Source: Verrucomicrobiota bacterium
Lineage (GTDB): Bacteria > Verrucomicrobiota > Verrucomicrobiia > Verrucomicrobiales > Verrucomicrobiaceae
DNA: 64,000 nt
Assembly: GCA_025360015.1 (NCBI GenBank)
Contig: JANYCZ010000023.1
Span: 114,005 to 178,004, forward strand
Direction of reading: 5' to 3'
The notes below the pieces were generated by a model. That model saw nothing but the letters and a program-made list of their open reading frames with translations, did not search any database and was not told the DNA's origin. The translations under genes were made by a program, and so were the position numbers. Below, in pieces: positions 8,757 to 17,141 of this stretch. Numbering within the stretch: the first letter of the stretch is position 1; each line of letters opens with the position of its first letter.

Positions 8757-9245
8757 CTGCGCGCCATTCACCTGCAGCAGATGAACCTGGAAAATGAGGT
8801 CGCTGTTGGCCGGGATGCCGCCCGTGCCCATGGCGCCGTAACCGAGATTGGCGGGGACGAAGATGACCCACTGGTCGCCGGGTTTCATGAGCTGTAGTGC
8901 TTCCGTCCAGCCGGGGATCACCTGGCTGACGCCGAAGGTGGCGGGAGCTCCGCGGTCATAGGAGCTGTCAAACTGGGTGCCATTGGTCAGCGTGCCCTTG
9001 TAATGCACGGTGACGGAGTCACTGGGGGTGGGGGATTTCCCGCTCGCAGGACCGGAGGCCAGCACCTTGTAGCGCAGCCCGCTGGGCGTTGTGATGACTG
9101 TGCCTGCCTTGCTGGGGTCCGCCGGGGTGGTGCTGGCGACAGCGGCTTTTTGGGAGGATGTGGATTTGCCGCTCTCGCAGGCCGGGATCAGGAGCAGCAG
9201 CGCGGCGGACAGGGAAAGGGACAAGGACAAAGAGCGGAGTTTCAT
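8754..9245 (-). CDS. FKBP-type peptidyl-prolyl isomerase lipoprotein
   Basis: 163 residues from ATG 9245. A signal peptide with a long Leu/Ser run ends in a lipobox (LIPAC), so the protein is probably lipid-anchored. After an Ala/Ser/Thr linker, the FKBP domain begins with TPSGLRYKVLASG and contains SVTVHYKGTLTNGTQFDSSY, FGVSQVIPGWTEALQLMKPG and IPANLGYG-type elements of active FKBPs. It would catalyse prolyl isomerisation in the cell envelope. The open frame extends upstream of 9245, but only the shorter start gives a signal peptide. Confidence 0.9.
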   Translation of the reverse strand: MKLRSLSLSLSLSAALLLLIPACESGKSTSSQKAAVASTTPADPSKAGTVITTPSGLRYKVLASGPASGKSPTPSDSVTVHYKGTLTNGTQFDSSYDRGAPATFGVSQVIPGWTEALQLMKPGDQWVIFVPANLGYGAMGTGGIPANSDLIFQVHLLQVNGAQ

Positions 9246-9403
9246 GGTGGCGGCGGAGGGTTGGGTTGGCGGGGGGCTTGGTAGTGGATTGGGGGGGTGG
9301 TGTGGGGAGATGTGGGCGGGAATGCGCAGACGTGCAACTGGATGCGTGGGGGTGCAGGAGGAGGCAAACTTTGAGCCGGGCTTCAAGGGTGAAGAGTTCG
9401 CGC

Positions 9404-10180
9404 TTATCCCATCCACTCGCGGGGATCGAGGTGGTAGTATCTCTTTAGTTCGGCGTACATTTCTGGACGCTCATTGAACAACTGCGTTGGTTTCTCGAAG
9501 AAGATTTCGGTGGCGACGGCGAAGAATTCGGCGGGGTTTGTTGCGCCGTAGGGGTCGAGGACTTTTTCGGTGCCTGCTTCGGTGCGCTGGAGGAAGTCGG
9601 CGTAGTTGGCCTGGAAGACTCGGGACCAGGTGCGGTAGGCGGCACCACTGGAGAGGGCAGGGGCACCGTCGGTGCGGCCGTCTTCGTGGTCGAGCTGATG
9701 GGCGAACTCATGGAAGGTCACGTTGTCGCCGTCGGCCATGTGGCGTGCGCCTTGAGTCACGGAGTCCCAGGCCAGGACCACGGTGCCCCAGCCGGAGGAT
9801 TCGCCCAAGCGGCGGACATCGCCCTCGGTGACGATGCCGTGGGCATCCATGCGCTTGCTCACGGAGCTGAAGGTGGTGGGGTAGAGGTAGACGGCGCTCA
9901 GCTTGGGGTAGGGTTTGCCTTCGCGATGCACCACCAGCAGGCAGGCCTGCGCCGCCACGGTGAGGATCATGGCTTCCGTGAGCTCCAGGCCGCCGCAGCC
10001 TTCAAAGCGGATGGTGGCGATGAACTGGGCGATCCGCTCGTGAAGCCGCAGCCGCAGTTCCTCTGGCAGCTGCGCATACAGAGGCACATTTTTCTTCAGG
10101 AGCGTGATCCATTCTTCTTGGAAGACTTCCGTGATGTGTGTCTCGCCGCCAAACAATGCCTTCAGTTTCTGCCAGATCAT
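9404..10180 (-). CDS. mtfA: MtfA-family zinc peptidase (Mlc titration factor A-like)
   Basis: 258 residues. The zinc-peptidase motif HEFAHQLDHEDG (HExxH) with a downstream Glu in NPAEFFAVATEIFF identifies the MtfA/DUF980 family. In enterobacteria MtfA binds the repressor Mlc and affects glucose phosphotransferase regulation. Mlc control is not evident here, so only the peptidase family is secure. It starts at ATG 10180 with MIWQKLKALFG, matching the family N-terminus. Confidence 0.88.
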   Translation of the reverse strand: MIWQKLKALFGGETHITEVFQEEWITLLKKNVPLYAQLPEELRLRLHERIAQFIATIRFEGCGGLELTEAMILTVAAQACLLVVHREGKPYPKLSAVYLYPTTFSSVSKRMDAHGIVTEGDVRRLGESSGWGTVVLAWDSVTQGARHMADGDNVTFHEFAHQLDHEDGRTDGAPALSSGAAYRTWSRVFQANYADFLQRTEAGTEKVLDPYGATNPAEFFAVATEIFFEKPTQLFNERPEMYAELKRYYHLDPREWMG

Positions 10181-10258
10181 GGGGCGGAGGTTAGACGCTG
10201 GTGGGGAGGCTGCCAGAGTATTCCCAAGGCAGCCCGGTTCCTGTGGAACAGACCGCTT

Positions 10259-10283
10259 CCTTGTTCCGCAGGAACAAGGCTAC
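10259..10283 (+). repeat. REP-like palindrome with GCTAC tail (copy 3)
   Basis: CCTTGTTCC-GCA-GGAACAAGG, a perfect 9-bp stem, is followed by CTAC; the final stem G completes GCTAC. A shorter GTTCC...GGAAC-type imperfect pair lies just before it. Confidence 0.65.
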
Positions 10284-10297
10284 TTTATGGGAGGCCA

Positions 10298-11062
10298 TTA
10301 TTCCATCATGGCGTTCAGGTTGTTGAACACGGTGGCGTAGTTTTCTGCGCTGCCGGCAGCGGCGTTGCGGAGGGGCTGGACACGGTTCACGAGAATTTCT
10401 GTGGCGGAGGGCTGGGTTTTGAGGATCTGCATGACTTCCGCGATGAACTCTGCCAGGGGCATGGCGCGTGGGTCTTCTGCCTGATGCTCGCCCATCAAGT
10501 GGGTGGCCACGTAGGGCGGGGCGAGTTCGAGTACTTCCACCTTGGACTTCCGCAGCTGATGGCGCAGAGACTCGGTGTAGGAATGCATGGCGGCCTTGGT
10601 GGCGCAGTAGGTGGGCGTGAAGGCAAGCGGGATGAAGGCGAGGCCGGAGGTGACGTTCATCACTGTGGCGTGGGCCTGCTTCTGGAGATGGGGCAGGAGC
10701 GCGTTGATGAGGCGGATGGGGCCGAGGAGATTGGTCTGCACGATGGCCTCGGCATCGGCGGTGCCGGTTTCTGCGGCGAGCAGATTCTCAGGGCGCATGA
10801 TGCCGGCGTTGTTGATGAGGACATTGAGAAAAGGGAAGTCCTGCTGCAATTTGGCGGCGAAGGCTTGGATGCTGGCCGCGTCTGTCATGTCCACCGTGAG
10901 GGATGTCATGCCGGGGTTGGCGGCTGTGGTTTCATCCAGCGTTTTTGCGTTGCGTCCGGAGATGATGACCTGGTTGCCGAGGGCGTGAAAGGCTTCGGCG
11001 AGGCCGCGGCCGATGCCGGAGCCGCCGCCGGTGATGAGGATGGTGTTGCCGGTGGTTTTCAT
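10298..11062 (-). CDS. Short-chain dehydrogenase/reductase (DltE-like)
   Basis: 254 residues from ATG 11062. It has the Rossmann motif TGGGSGIGRG, the NNAG motif (LINNAGIM), catalytic Ser in MNVTSG, and YCATKAAM with Tyr and Lys of the YxxxK dyad. The cofactor-binding Arg in ISGRNAKTL suggests NADP preference. The sequence is like DltE and related uncharacterised oxidoreductases. The longer upstream open frame lacks conservation. Substrate unknown. Confidence 0.85.
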   Translation of the reverse strand: MKTTGNTILITGGGSGIGRGLAEAFHALGNQVIISGRNAKTLDETTAANPGMTSLTVDMTDAASIQAFAAKLQQDFPFLNVLINNAGIMRPENLLAAETGTADAEAIVQTNLLGPIRLINALLPHLQKQAHATVMNVTSGLAFIPLAFTPTYCATKAAMHSYTESLRHQLRKSKVEVLELAPPYVATHLMGEHQAEDPRAMPLAEFIAEVMQILKTQPSATEILVNRVQPLRNAAAGSAENYATVFNNLNAMME

Positions 11063-11315
11063 GGAGAGAGAGAGTGGTGTTTGAGGGAGAGAGGGAAGGG
11101 TGACTGGCGGAGTCAATACGGCTGCCATTGTGCGTGGGATGGCATCGTTCCTATCTCAGCACTCAGGCGGCCTGGATGCTGGGCAGCGCATTTCGTCCTC
11201 ATGCTGCACTCCTGCCGGATAGGTGAGAAAAAACAGGTTCCCGCCGAAAGCGAACTGACATGAAATGCTTCGATATGTGATTGGGTGAGTGGTGAAACTC
11301 GGCTGCTGAACCACT

Positions 11316-11510
11316 TTCCCAGAAGGGTTAACCACTGACTGACACTCACCTCACACTGACACAATCCGAATGAGGAAGGTTTCACTTTTTCCGGCGATTA
11401 GCGTCAACTGAGTGTCCCGTTAGTGGCTCACGACTTCCTAGAAGGGCTAACCACTCATCGAACACTACGGGCACACTCATAAAACCTGAATTCAGAGGGG
11501 TTTATTTTCT
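11316..11510. repeat. Imperfect direct repeat in a 500-bp gene-free stretch
   Basis: The gap 11063-11563 holds two diverged copies of a roughly 75-bp unit, at 11316-11390 and 11435-11510. The best-conserved core is TTCCyAGAAGGGyTAACCAC at 11316 and 11435. No open frame, tRNA or clear hairpin terminator is visible. It could be an old tandem duplication or a pair of regulatory sites. Confidence 0.5.
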
Positions 11511-11563
11511 GAATGTTGGTGTTTTATTAGGGTCCGATGAGCGGTTCAAAATCTGGCCTGCGC

Positions 11564-12145
11564 TCAAGCTTCAGGGCTGGAATGACGCCATGCTTTGATC
11601 GTGTTTTCGCGGGCCTGTTTGGCTACGGAGAGATCGATGCTGGCATCGTCTTTCGCGAGTTCTTCCAGCACGACATCGGGGATGATTTCCGTCATGGACA
11701 TGATCAGCGGGGTGATCTCGGTGAGGTGGTGGAGGGCGGTGTCTGCGAGGCCTTTCTGGTGCAGGGCCAGGGCGGTGGTGTGGAGCATCTCGTAGGCCAC
11801 GCAGGCGAGGGAGAGGGCGGTGTAGTTGTCGCGCAGGATGCGGGAGAGCGGGTGCTTGCGTACTTTGCCATAGAGGCCTGCCAGCGCGCCGGTGAGGGTG
11901 GTCACGGCTTCCTTCAGCGTCGCGCCCACGCCGCTGCCTGCTTCTTCGGCATATTTCTCCATCGTCACACGCTGGGTGGCGAGGATGCTGTGCATGCGTT
12001 CGATGAGCTGGTGCGCTGCGGGGTGGCTCTGCACGTCGCTGTCTTTGCGCTGCTGCTCAAAGGCGCCTTCGATGTGCTTGGCCATCGCGGCGGTGTCGTT
12101 GATGTACATGCGGAGGTTGTCGGTCTGCTCGGGGCTGGTGGTCAT
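11564..12145 (-). CDS. Helical hypothetical protein (ferritin-like appearance)
   Basis: 193 residues from ATG 12145. The sequence is almost wholly amphipathic helix, with blocks such as NLRMYINDTAAMAKHIEGAF and AYEMLHTTALALHQKGL. The helix pattern and spaced acidic/His residues recall YciE/DUF892-type ferritin-like bundles, but the paired ExxH metal motifs are not clear. Inference only: a cytoplasmic four-helix bundle, perhaps stress-related. Confidence 0.6.
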   Translation of the reverse strand: MTTSPEQTDNLRMYINDTAAMAKHIEGAFEQQRKDSDVQSHPAAHQLIERMHSILATQRVTMEKYAEEAGSGVGATLKEAVTTLTGALAGLYGKVRKHPLSRILRDNYTALSLACVAYEMLHTTALALHQKGLADTALHHLTEITPLIMSMTEIIPDVVLEELAKDDASIDLSVAKQARENTIKAWRHSSPEA

Positions 12146-12355
12146 GAGTGTGGGTGGGTTTTGTTTAACTGCCAGCTCATCGCTTTTGCCTTGGGGCATG
12201 GATGGGTGGGGACCTCGTCAAACGAACGCCCTACCCGACATTAGGGGATGGAGTGGAACCGCGGTGGAGAGGCCCTGTTCGTGTAGAACAGAGAGTGTGC
12301 CGTGATGGCAGGGCCGGGTGAGACCACCCTGACGGGTTGGCGAGGCGGAGCCGGA

Positions 12356-12380
12356 CCTTGTTGCGCAGCAACAAGGCTAC
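12356..12380 (+). repeat. REP-like palindrome with GCTAC tail (copy 4)
   Basis: CCTTGTTGC-GCA-GCAACAAGG, a perfect 9-bp stem followed by CTAC and then TTT. Relative to copy 3 one base pair has flipped from C-G to G-C on both arms, while loop GCA and tail are unchanged. Confidence 0.65.
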
Positions 12381-12418
12381 TTTGGGCCAGCTACGCTGTC
12401 TCCAGCGGCGGCAAGGTT

Positions 12419-12799
12419 TCAGCGGACGAGGGTGGCGCGCCGGACTTCGTAGGCGGGGGCGTGCCTCGTGGAGGCTTGCAGACCGAAGGGAGGCAGGGGC
12501 GCCAGGGGCGTCATGGGCCCGACATGCACGGAGCCTCTTCTGGCGGGGTGCCGCAGGGCCTGGGCGTGGTAGAACTGGTTGTCCACCAGACCGCGGTGAT
12601 CGTAGAGAAAGGGCGTGTAGAGCTTCGGACTGTACTGCTGCAGCTCGACCCCATTGATCACGTAGAGAGGGCCGATGACGCCCGGGGAGGATGGGACGTA
12701 TCTTTCGGTGTGGACCCACTGGATCTGAGAAGGAAAGGCGCAGGCGGAGAGGCAGGCGACGAGACCGATCAGAGCGAGAAGCAGAAGAGGGCGTTTCAT
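12419..12799 (-). CDS. Small putative lipoprotein
   Basis: 126 residues from ATG 12799. A hydrophobic signal (LLLLALIGLVACLSAC) ends in a lipobox with Cys at about residue 20. The mature part is Tyr/Pro-rich and lacks a known domain. The longer upstream frame is ignored because only this start gives a signal peptide. Probably anchored in the outer or inner membrane; function unknown. Confidence 0.6.
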   Translation of the reverse strand: MKRPLLLLALIGLVACLSACAFPSQIQWVHTERYVPSSPGVIGPLYVINGVELQQYSPKLYTPFLYDHRGLVDNQFYHAQALRHPARRGSVHVGPMTPLAPLPPFGLQASTRHAPAYEVRRATLVR

Positions 12800-13258
12800 G
12801 GTGAGGATGAGATGGAGAAGATCGAGTTTGAGGCTCGTTTCTGACAAATGAATCGAATATGACGATTCAGAATCCCGCATTGTGCGGTGAAAGGGAAGCC
12901 TAAAGAGCGGGTCGAGTGTGGCATTTTTGTTTCGGTCGGTGGGCGGGTCAGCCGGAAAATGCGTGGCATGAACGGCGCGCGGTTGAAGGGCATGCGAAGA
13001 AGGGACACACCGCGAGCACCTGCGGCTCCGAACCGTCCCGGCTGCCATCGCCCTTTCGTTCCCGAAGTTGCTTGTGTTTCAGATGTTCTGTTCGCCACCT
13101 CACCTCCGATGCGTGGGGGCGACCTGCTGCGGGCTCGGAGGCCCCGCGCTCCTTGGGCGTTTTCTTTCAGCGGAGCATTGAGCTTTGCGAAAGTTGGAAA
13201 AACGAACGGCATCCCTTCTTAATGGAGTGCCATTCATGCCTGGCATCCTCCCACACTG
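12800..13258. other. Gene-free stretch
   Basis: About 460 bp between the lipoprotein start and the next minus-strand gene. The frames here have no conserved sequence and overlap on both strands. No hairpin terminator, repeat or RNA gene was recognised. It probably contains the lipoprotein promoter near its left end. Confidence 0.4.
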
Positions 13259-13858
13259 TCACCCATGTCCCCGCTCCGAACCCTGATTGGCGTCTGCGCC
13301 TTGCCTCTCCAGCTCACGGTTGATCACGCCGCTGAAATGGATGGTGACGCATTTCGGGCAGATGCCATGGCTGAACCGGGCCTCGGATCGTGAGGCGACG
13401 AATTCTTCCATCTGCTGCCATTCGCCCTTTTCGTCCCGGATGTCCTTGCAGTAGGCGCACGTGGGCAGGAGCCCCTCAAGGGTGCGAACGCGGGCGCGCA
13501 GGGCCTGGGTCTGCTGAGAGAGTTTGCCGCAGAGAAACGTGATGAGGAACAGGAGCGTGAGCCGAATGATGGCGTTGATGATGGCGACGGGCAGCGTGTA
13601 GGGAATGCCCCATTTGTATTGGATGCAGAAGCGAATGATGCAGAGGATGGCCGCCAGCCGCAGGGCGGTGCGGAGGCCGCAGTTCCACGCCATCAGCGCG
13701 ATTGGAATCACGAACAGGACGGGAAAGAAGACAATGGGACCCGCCAGGAAGTCGCAACAGGCCATCAGCAGGGCCATGCAAAACAGCACCCACTTGTTGT
13801 TCCAGGGAGACCGTTCGAAAAAGTATTCCGACGGAGGTTGGGGCTGAGGTCCATTCAT
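13259..13858 (-). CDS. Membrane protein with C-terminal histidine-kinase-type Cys motif
   Basis: 199 residues. Four hydrophobic segments between about residues 22 and 110 are followed by a short coiled linker (KLSQQTQALRARVRTLEGLL). The tail reads LLPTCAYCKDIRDEKGEWQQ and later FSHGICPKC. That tail is well known at the C-termini of PAS and GGDEF signalling proteins and histidine kinases, and presumably binds metal or senses redox. Here it is joined directly to a small MASE-like membrane domain with no catalytic domain, so the protein is probably a sensor or scaffold. Confidence 0.7.
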   Translation of the reverse strand: MNGPQPQPPSEYFFERSPWNNKWVLFCMALLMACCDFLAGPIVFFPVLFVIPIALMAWNCGLRTALRLAAILCIIRFCIQYKWGIPYTLPVAIINAIIRLTLLFLITFLCGKLSQQTQALRARVRTLEGLLPTCAYCKDIRDEKGEWQQMEEFVASRSEARFSHGICPKCVTIHFSGVINRELERQGADANQGSERGHG

Positions 13859-14249
13859 GGCTTTGGCCGGTTAAGAAGCCAAGGAATAAACGCTGCACAA
13901 GAGCAGGTCACGCAGGTGATTACGAGTCAGTGACAGAGACGGCAGTAGATTTCTGTCTGTGAACCACGGCTGGTTGGGGGGCTTTTGAAAAGGAGGGATG
14001 CGATGAGGCGGCAGTGCACGCTGGGGCGAAGGATTCCACGGACGCGCACAGAGCATCCCTACCATCCCGAGTGCTGGACCTCTTGGGATGAGGGTGGCGA
14101 CAGCGCGCTAGTCTGCCGGCGTACGGCGAGCGCTGGAGCGTGGGAACGTCCTCGCAGTCGGGCGGTTTGGCGAAGGGGGGGTGAGGGGTGGGAGGCTCTT
14201 GGACGCCAAACACACCCAACCTACGGCCAGAGTGCGGCGCTATTCAGCG

Positions 14250-14310
14250 TCCTACCGCGCTGGTTCTGCGTTCCAGATCTTGAGGTCGTTGGAGAAGCCG
14301 TCTTTGCCCA
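14250..14310 (-). pseudogene. Fragment duplicating the 3' end of the LamG-like gene
   Basis: These 61 bp match 15231-15291, the last codons of the intact LamG-like gene (encoding KDGFLDDLKIWNAEPAR), with four differences confined to five adjacent bases. It lies just past the vapC stop, so the VapBC module sits between two copies of the same gene end. The rest of the gap 13859-14325 contains nothing else recognisable. Confidence 0.7.
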
Positions 14311-14325
14311 GCATCTCTTTCAGTC

Positions 14326-14718
14326 TCAATACGCCACCACCGTCAAACCCGGCACACGACTGAACTCGTCCTGATTGTTTGTCACGACTCCCATGCCGTG
14401 CACCAGCGCTATGGCGGCGATCCACATGTCGTTGGCGCCGATCAGTTGTCCTTTGGAAGCCAGCGCACGGTAGATTTCACCATACTGCCAGGAGACTTCG
14501 TTGGTCCAGGGCAGGATCGGGTAGGGGCGGCACAGACGTTCCCAGTCCCTTTTGGGGCTCGCTGACTGGCCGCAGGCCAGTTCGCCCGCCACGGTGAAGG
14601 TGATGTAAAAGTTCTCCTTCGCTCTACTGGCAAAGAACCGGTCAATCGTGGTCGTCACCCCGCGCCTGGCCTCGCGCTCGGCCACGATGATGAAGTTCGT
14701 GTCGAGGATCAGGCCCAT
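14326..14718 (-). CDS. vapC: PIN-domain toxin, VapC family
   Basis: 130 residues. PIN-domain acidic residues are visible: Asp6 (LILDTNFI), Glu46 (VAGELACG), Asp97 (GANDMWIAA) and Asp117 (NNQDEF). VapC toxins are Mg-dependent RNases that cut tRNA or rRNA. The start ATG 14718 overlaps the antitoxin stop by 10 bp, the usual translational coupling with the antitoxin upstream. The module is flanked by duplicated fragments of the LamG-like gene, a sign of insertion. Confidence 0.9.
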   Translation of the reverse strand: MGLILDTNFIIVAEREARRGVTTTIDRFFASRAKENFYITFTVAGELACGQSASPKRDWERLCRPYPILPWTNEVSWQYGEIYRALASKGQLIGANDMWIAAIALVHGMGVVTNNQDEFSRVPGLTVVAY

Positions 14719-14948
14719 GGATCGTCGGGAATGGGGTCGTGCTGAGCGGCTTTTTCCACCGCGTCCAAATATTTGTCAGAGATGCCGCTGCGGCCGTTGT
14801 GGAAGTGCTGGAGCAGGCCTTCGCCTGTGGCAGGGGCATCGAGCCATACCGCCCGACGCACAACCTCGGTGAAGGATTCGCCGCCACGTTTGACCTGACG
14901 CAGCTTCTCGTAGGCATCGAGTTCCAGAGTGATCGTCTTGGTTGCCAT
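14709..14948 (-). CDS. vapB: Antitoxin partner of VapC
   Basis: 79 residues from ATG 14948. The N-terminus (TKTITLELDAYEKLRQVKRG) has the strand-helix start of ribbon-helix-helix or VapB-like DNA-binding antitoxins, and the acidic C-terminus (EKAAQHDPIPDDPWA) would wrap the toxin. It immediately precedes and overlaps vapC. Autoregulation of the operon is expected from the family, but no operator was identified. Confidence 0.82.
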   Translation of the reverse strand: MATKTITLELDAYEKLRQVKRGGESFTEVVRRAVWLDAPATGEGLLQHFHNGRSGISDKYLDAVEKAAQHDPIPDDPWA

Positions 14949-15113
14949 GCACGAAAAATGCACGAAACGGAGAGATTTTCAATGGAAATCTCCTTGGTGA
15001 AGAGTCCAGGAAATGGGCGCTCCTTAGGGCAGTTCCAAGCGCATCTCTTTTTTAGCATGCTGCTTCCTACTTGTAGACGATGGGCTTCGGCGGCGGCGGG
15101 CTGAGGACAGCCC

Positions 15114-15157
15114 GCCCTACCAGCGCTAGATGTGCGAGCGCCCAGGGCTGGTAGGGC
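15114..15157. repeat. Inverted repeat in the vapB-LamG gap
   Basis: GCCCTACCAGC (15114-15124) and GCTGGTAGGGC (15147-15157) form an 11-bp stem with a 22-base loop. The surrounding 14949-15232 has no gene. The element could be a diverged relative of the REP-like palindromes, since it also contains GTAG, or a site near the module boundary. Confidence 0.45.
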
Positions 15158-15232
15158 GCTTGGTCCTCCAAGCGCCGTCGAGCGGTCCCTGACTCGCTTT
15201 TCGGAAATGAGTTCCGAGATCGCTATCACGTC

Positions 15233-15967
15233 CTACCGCGCTGGTTCTGCGTTCCAGATCTTGAGGTCATCCAAGAAGCCGTCTTTGCCCATGCAGCCGA
15301 ATTCGACCTTGGACTTGGTCGGGTGGGCGATGCCGGGGGACTGGAGGAAAGCGACGGGCTTGCCGTCGATGGAGGCGCGCATCGTGTCGCCCACGGTTTC
15401 GAGCATGAAGCTGTGCCAGGCCTCGGGATCGAGGCTGAGCGGGAAGCTGGCGTTTTTCCGGCCTTGCGGGGGCGGCGGTTCGCCGGTGGCGCCTTCGGGC
15501 CGGGCCACGGCCAGGCCCTTCTGATCCACGAGGATGATTTTGTCCGCCGCGATGCGCGCCATGCAGAGGTGCCCGTAGTGCGAGCCGTTGAACTTCCGGT
15601 CGTCAAACTCCGCCGTCACCGACTGCGCCCCACCGAGCCGGAAGCGGAACTCGATCACGCTGTCCTGCGTCGGGATGTCATTGCCGATCACCGCCTGGTG
15701 CCCCTTCACCGGCGGCTTGCCCTCCTGCGCCGGGGCGTCAAAGCGCATCTGCGTGCCCTTCAGCGTGCCGTTCTCCACAGAAAACGTCGGCACCACGATG
15801 GCCCAGCCCTTGTCCTTGCCCAGCTCCGGCCGCTCAAAGTCATCGGAGAAAAGCAGCTCCTTCTTCTTCGCCGTCGGCTCTGCAGGAATGGAAGGCAGCT
15901 TCGGCGCATCAGCAGCGAAGGTGGAGGCGGTGAGAAGGCTGGCCAGGGTGAGGAAGCGGAGGTTCAT
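15233..15967 (-). CDS. Secreted LamG/DUF1080-like jelly-roll protein
   Basis: 244 residues with a signal peptide (cleavage after STFAA, about residue 19). The mature part starts with KKKELLFSDDFERPELGKDK, a classic opening of concanavalin-like domains in Planctomycetota/Verrucomicrobiota exoproteins. It ends with the LDDLKIWNAE strand typical of LamG/DUF1080 folds. Such domains bind or cleave glycans, but no catalytic acid pair is evident. Both ends of this gene recur as fragments nearby (14250-14310 and 17170-17422). Confidence 0.8.
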   Translation of the reverse strand: MNLRFLTLASLLTASTFAADAPKLPSIPAEPTAKKKELLFSDDFERPELGKDKGWAIVVPTFSVENGTLKGTQMRFDAPAQEGKPPVKGHQAVIGNDIPTQDSVIEFRFRLGGAQSVTAEFDDRKFNGSHYGHLCMARIAADKIILVDQKGLAVARPEGATGEPPPPQGRKNASFPLSLDPEAWHSFMLETVGDTMRASIDGKPVAFLQSPGIAHPTKSKVEFGCMGKDGFLDDLKIWNAEPAR

Positions 15968-16006
15968 GGGGGAGAGGGAACGTGCGGCGAGCGGTGGTTT
16001 CTCAGC

Positions 16007-17098
16007 TTATTGAGCCTTTCTGCTCGTCTTCTTCCCAGCTTTGCCATCACTCAAAGTGAGTCGCTGCCGGGCGCGGACGACGGCTTGGTGGAGCTTTCGT
16101 TCGAGCTGTTTCTTCGGCAGCAGTTGGGTCCAGTAAGTCGCCACGTGGATGCCGCTGCTGGCGAGTTCGAGCAGCTCGACGTGCTCATCGTTCTTGCCCG
16201 CGCATAGGATCATTCCCAGCGGCGCTTCTTCGCCCGGCTCGACGGCGTGGCGTTTCAGCCAGCCGAGATACAGCTCCATTTGTCCTTTGTCCGCTGCCTC
16301 GAAATCGCCGAGTTTCAACTCAATCGCCACGAGCCGCTTGAGTTTCCGATGGTAGAACAGCAGATCGAGATAGTAGTCCTTGGCATCAATCGGCATCCGC
16401 TTCTGCCGCTCCAGGAAGGCAAAGCCGATGCCGAGTTCGAGGATGAAGCTCTCCACCTCGCGCAGGATCGCCGTCTCAACGTCCTTCTCGGCATAGGTGT
16501 CCTTCAGCCCGAGGAAGTCGAGGATGTAGGGATCACGAAAGACGAGGTCGGGCGTGAGCTTGTCCTCGCTGCGCAGGGCGGCGAGTTCCTGCTTGATGAG
16601 CTTGTCCGGCTTCTTGGAGATCGCCGTGCGCTCGTAGAGCATGCTCTTGATCTTCTGCTCCAGCGTCCGCGTGCTCCAGTTTTCCATGCGGCACATCTCG
16701 GCGTAGAAGTCGCGCTTCAGTTCATCCTCCATCGGGATGAGCATCCGAAAATGCGTCCAGCCCAATTGTCGCCGCAGTGCGGCGACAATTTGCTCGTCCG
16801 GGAAAACCTCCGCGAACTGAACCATGCGATGCAACGCCTTGGCGGTGAATCCCCGGCCAAACTCCTCGGACAATTGTCGCCCCAGTGCGGCGACAATCTC
16901 CACTCCATACTCCGCGCGCTTCTCCTTGAGAATGTCCTGATGAATCCGGCGACCGATGTGCCAGTAAAGCGTCACCAGACTGGCATCAATCGTCCGGGCA
17001 ACGGCTTCGCGGGCCGTGAGGATGAGTTCGCGCAGATCCGCAAGCAGCGGGGCGGCAGGTTTGGGAGCGAGCGTGCGAGGCTTGGGCTTGGCGGGCAT
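16007..17098 (-). CDS. DUF1016/YhcG-family PDDEXK nuclease domain protein
   Basis: 363 residues. The N-terminal DUF1016_N part is a winged-helix-like domain (LYWHIGRRIHQDIL, FAEVFPDEQIVAALRR). The C-terminal YhcG-type nuclease fold has Asp245 in YYLDLLFYHR and Glu260-x-Lys262 in AIELK. Proteins of this family accompany restriction-modification and mobile elements and probably cleave DNA. The gene is inserted between the intact LamG-like gene and its broken copy. Its coding sequence includes two 27-bp palindromes, both encoding IVAALxRQL. Confidence 0.9.
   Translation of the reverse strand: MPAKPKPRTLAPKPAAPLLADLRELILTAREAVARTIDASLVTLYWHIGRRIHQDILKEKRAEYGVEIVAALGRQLSEEFGRGFTAKALHRMVQFAEVFPDEQIVAALRRQLGWTHFRMLIPMEDELKRDFYAEMCRMENWSTRTLEQKIKSMLYERTAISKKPDKLIKQELAALRSEDKLTPDLVFRDPYILDFLGLKDTYAEKDVETAILREVESFILELGIGFAFLERQKRMPIDAKDYYLDLLFYHRKLKRLVAIELKLGDFEAADKGQMELYLGWLKRHAVEPGEEAPLGMILCAGKNDEHVELLELASSGIHVATYWTQLLPKKQLERKLHQAVVRARQRLTLSDGKAGKKTSRKAQ
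16764..16790. repeat. Perfect 27-bp palindrome inside the DUF1016 gene
   Basis: AATTGTCGCCGCA-G-TGCGGCGACAATT: 13-bp arms around one base. It is read in frame as IVAALRRQL on the coding strand. Confidence 0.75.
16872..16898. repeat. Second, imperfect copy of the 27-bp palindrome
   Basis: It differs from the 16764 copy by a single C for G in the left arm and by the last base. It is read in frame as IVAALGRQL. The two sites are 108 bp apart, a multiple of three. Confidence 0.7.
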
Positions 17099-17141
17099 GG
17101 CTCCGTCAGAGTAGCGCGGTCAGGCGGCATCGGGAAAGGTG

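Noticed and set aside
9686..11263. Long plus-strand open frame (about 525 codons) antisense to mtfA and the SDR gene
   Set aside because: It mirrors two convincing minus-strand genes and encodes Gly/His-rich low-complexity sequence, as expected from antisense of GC-rich codons.
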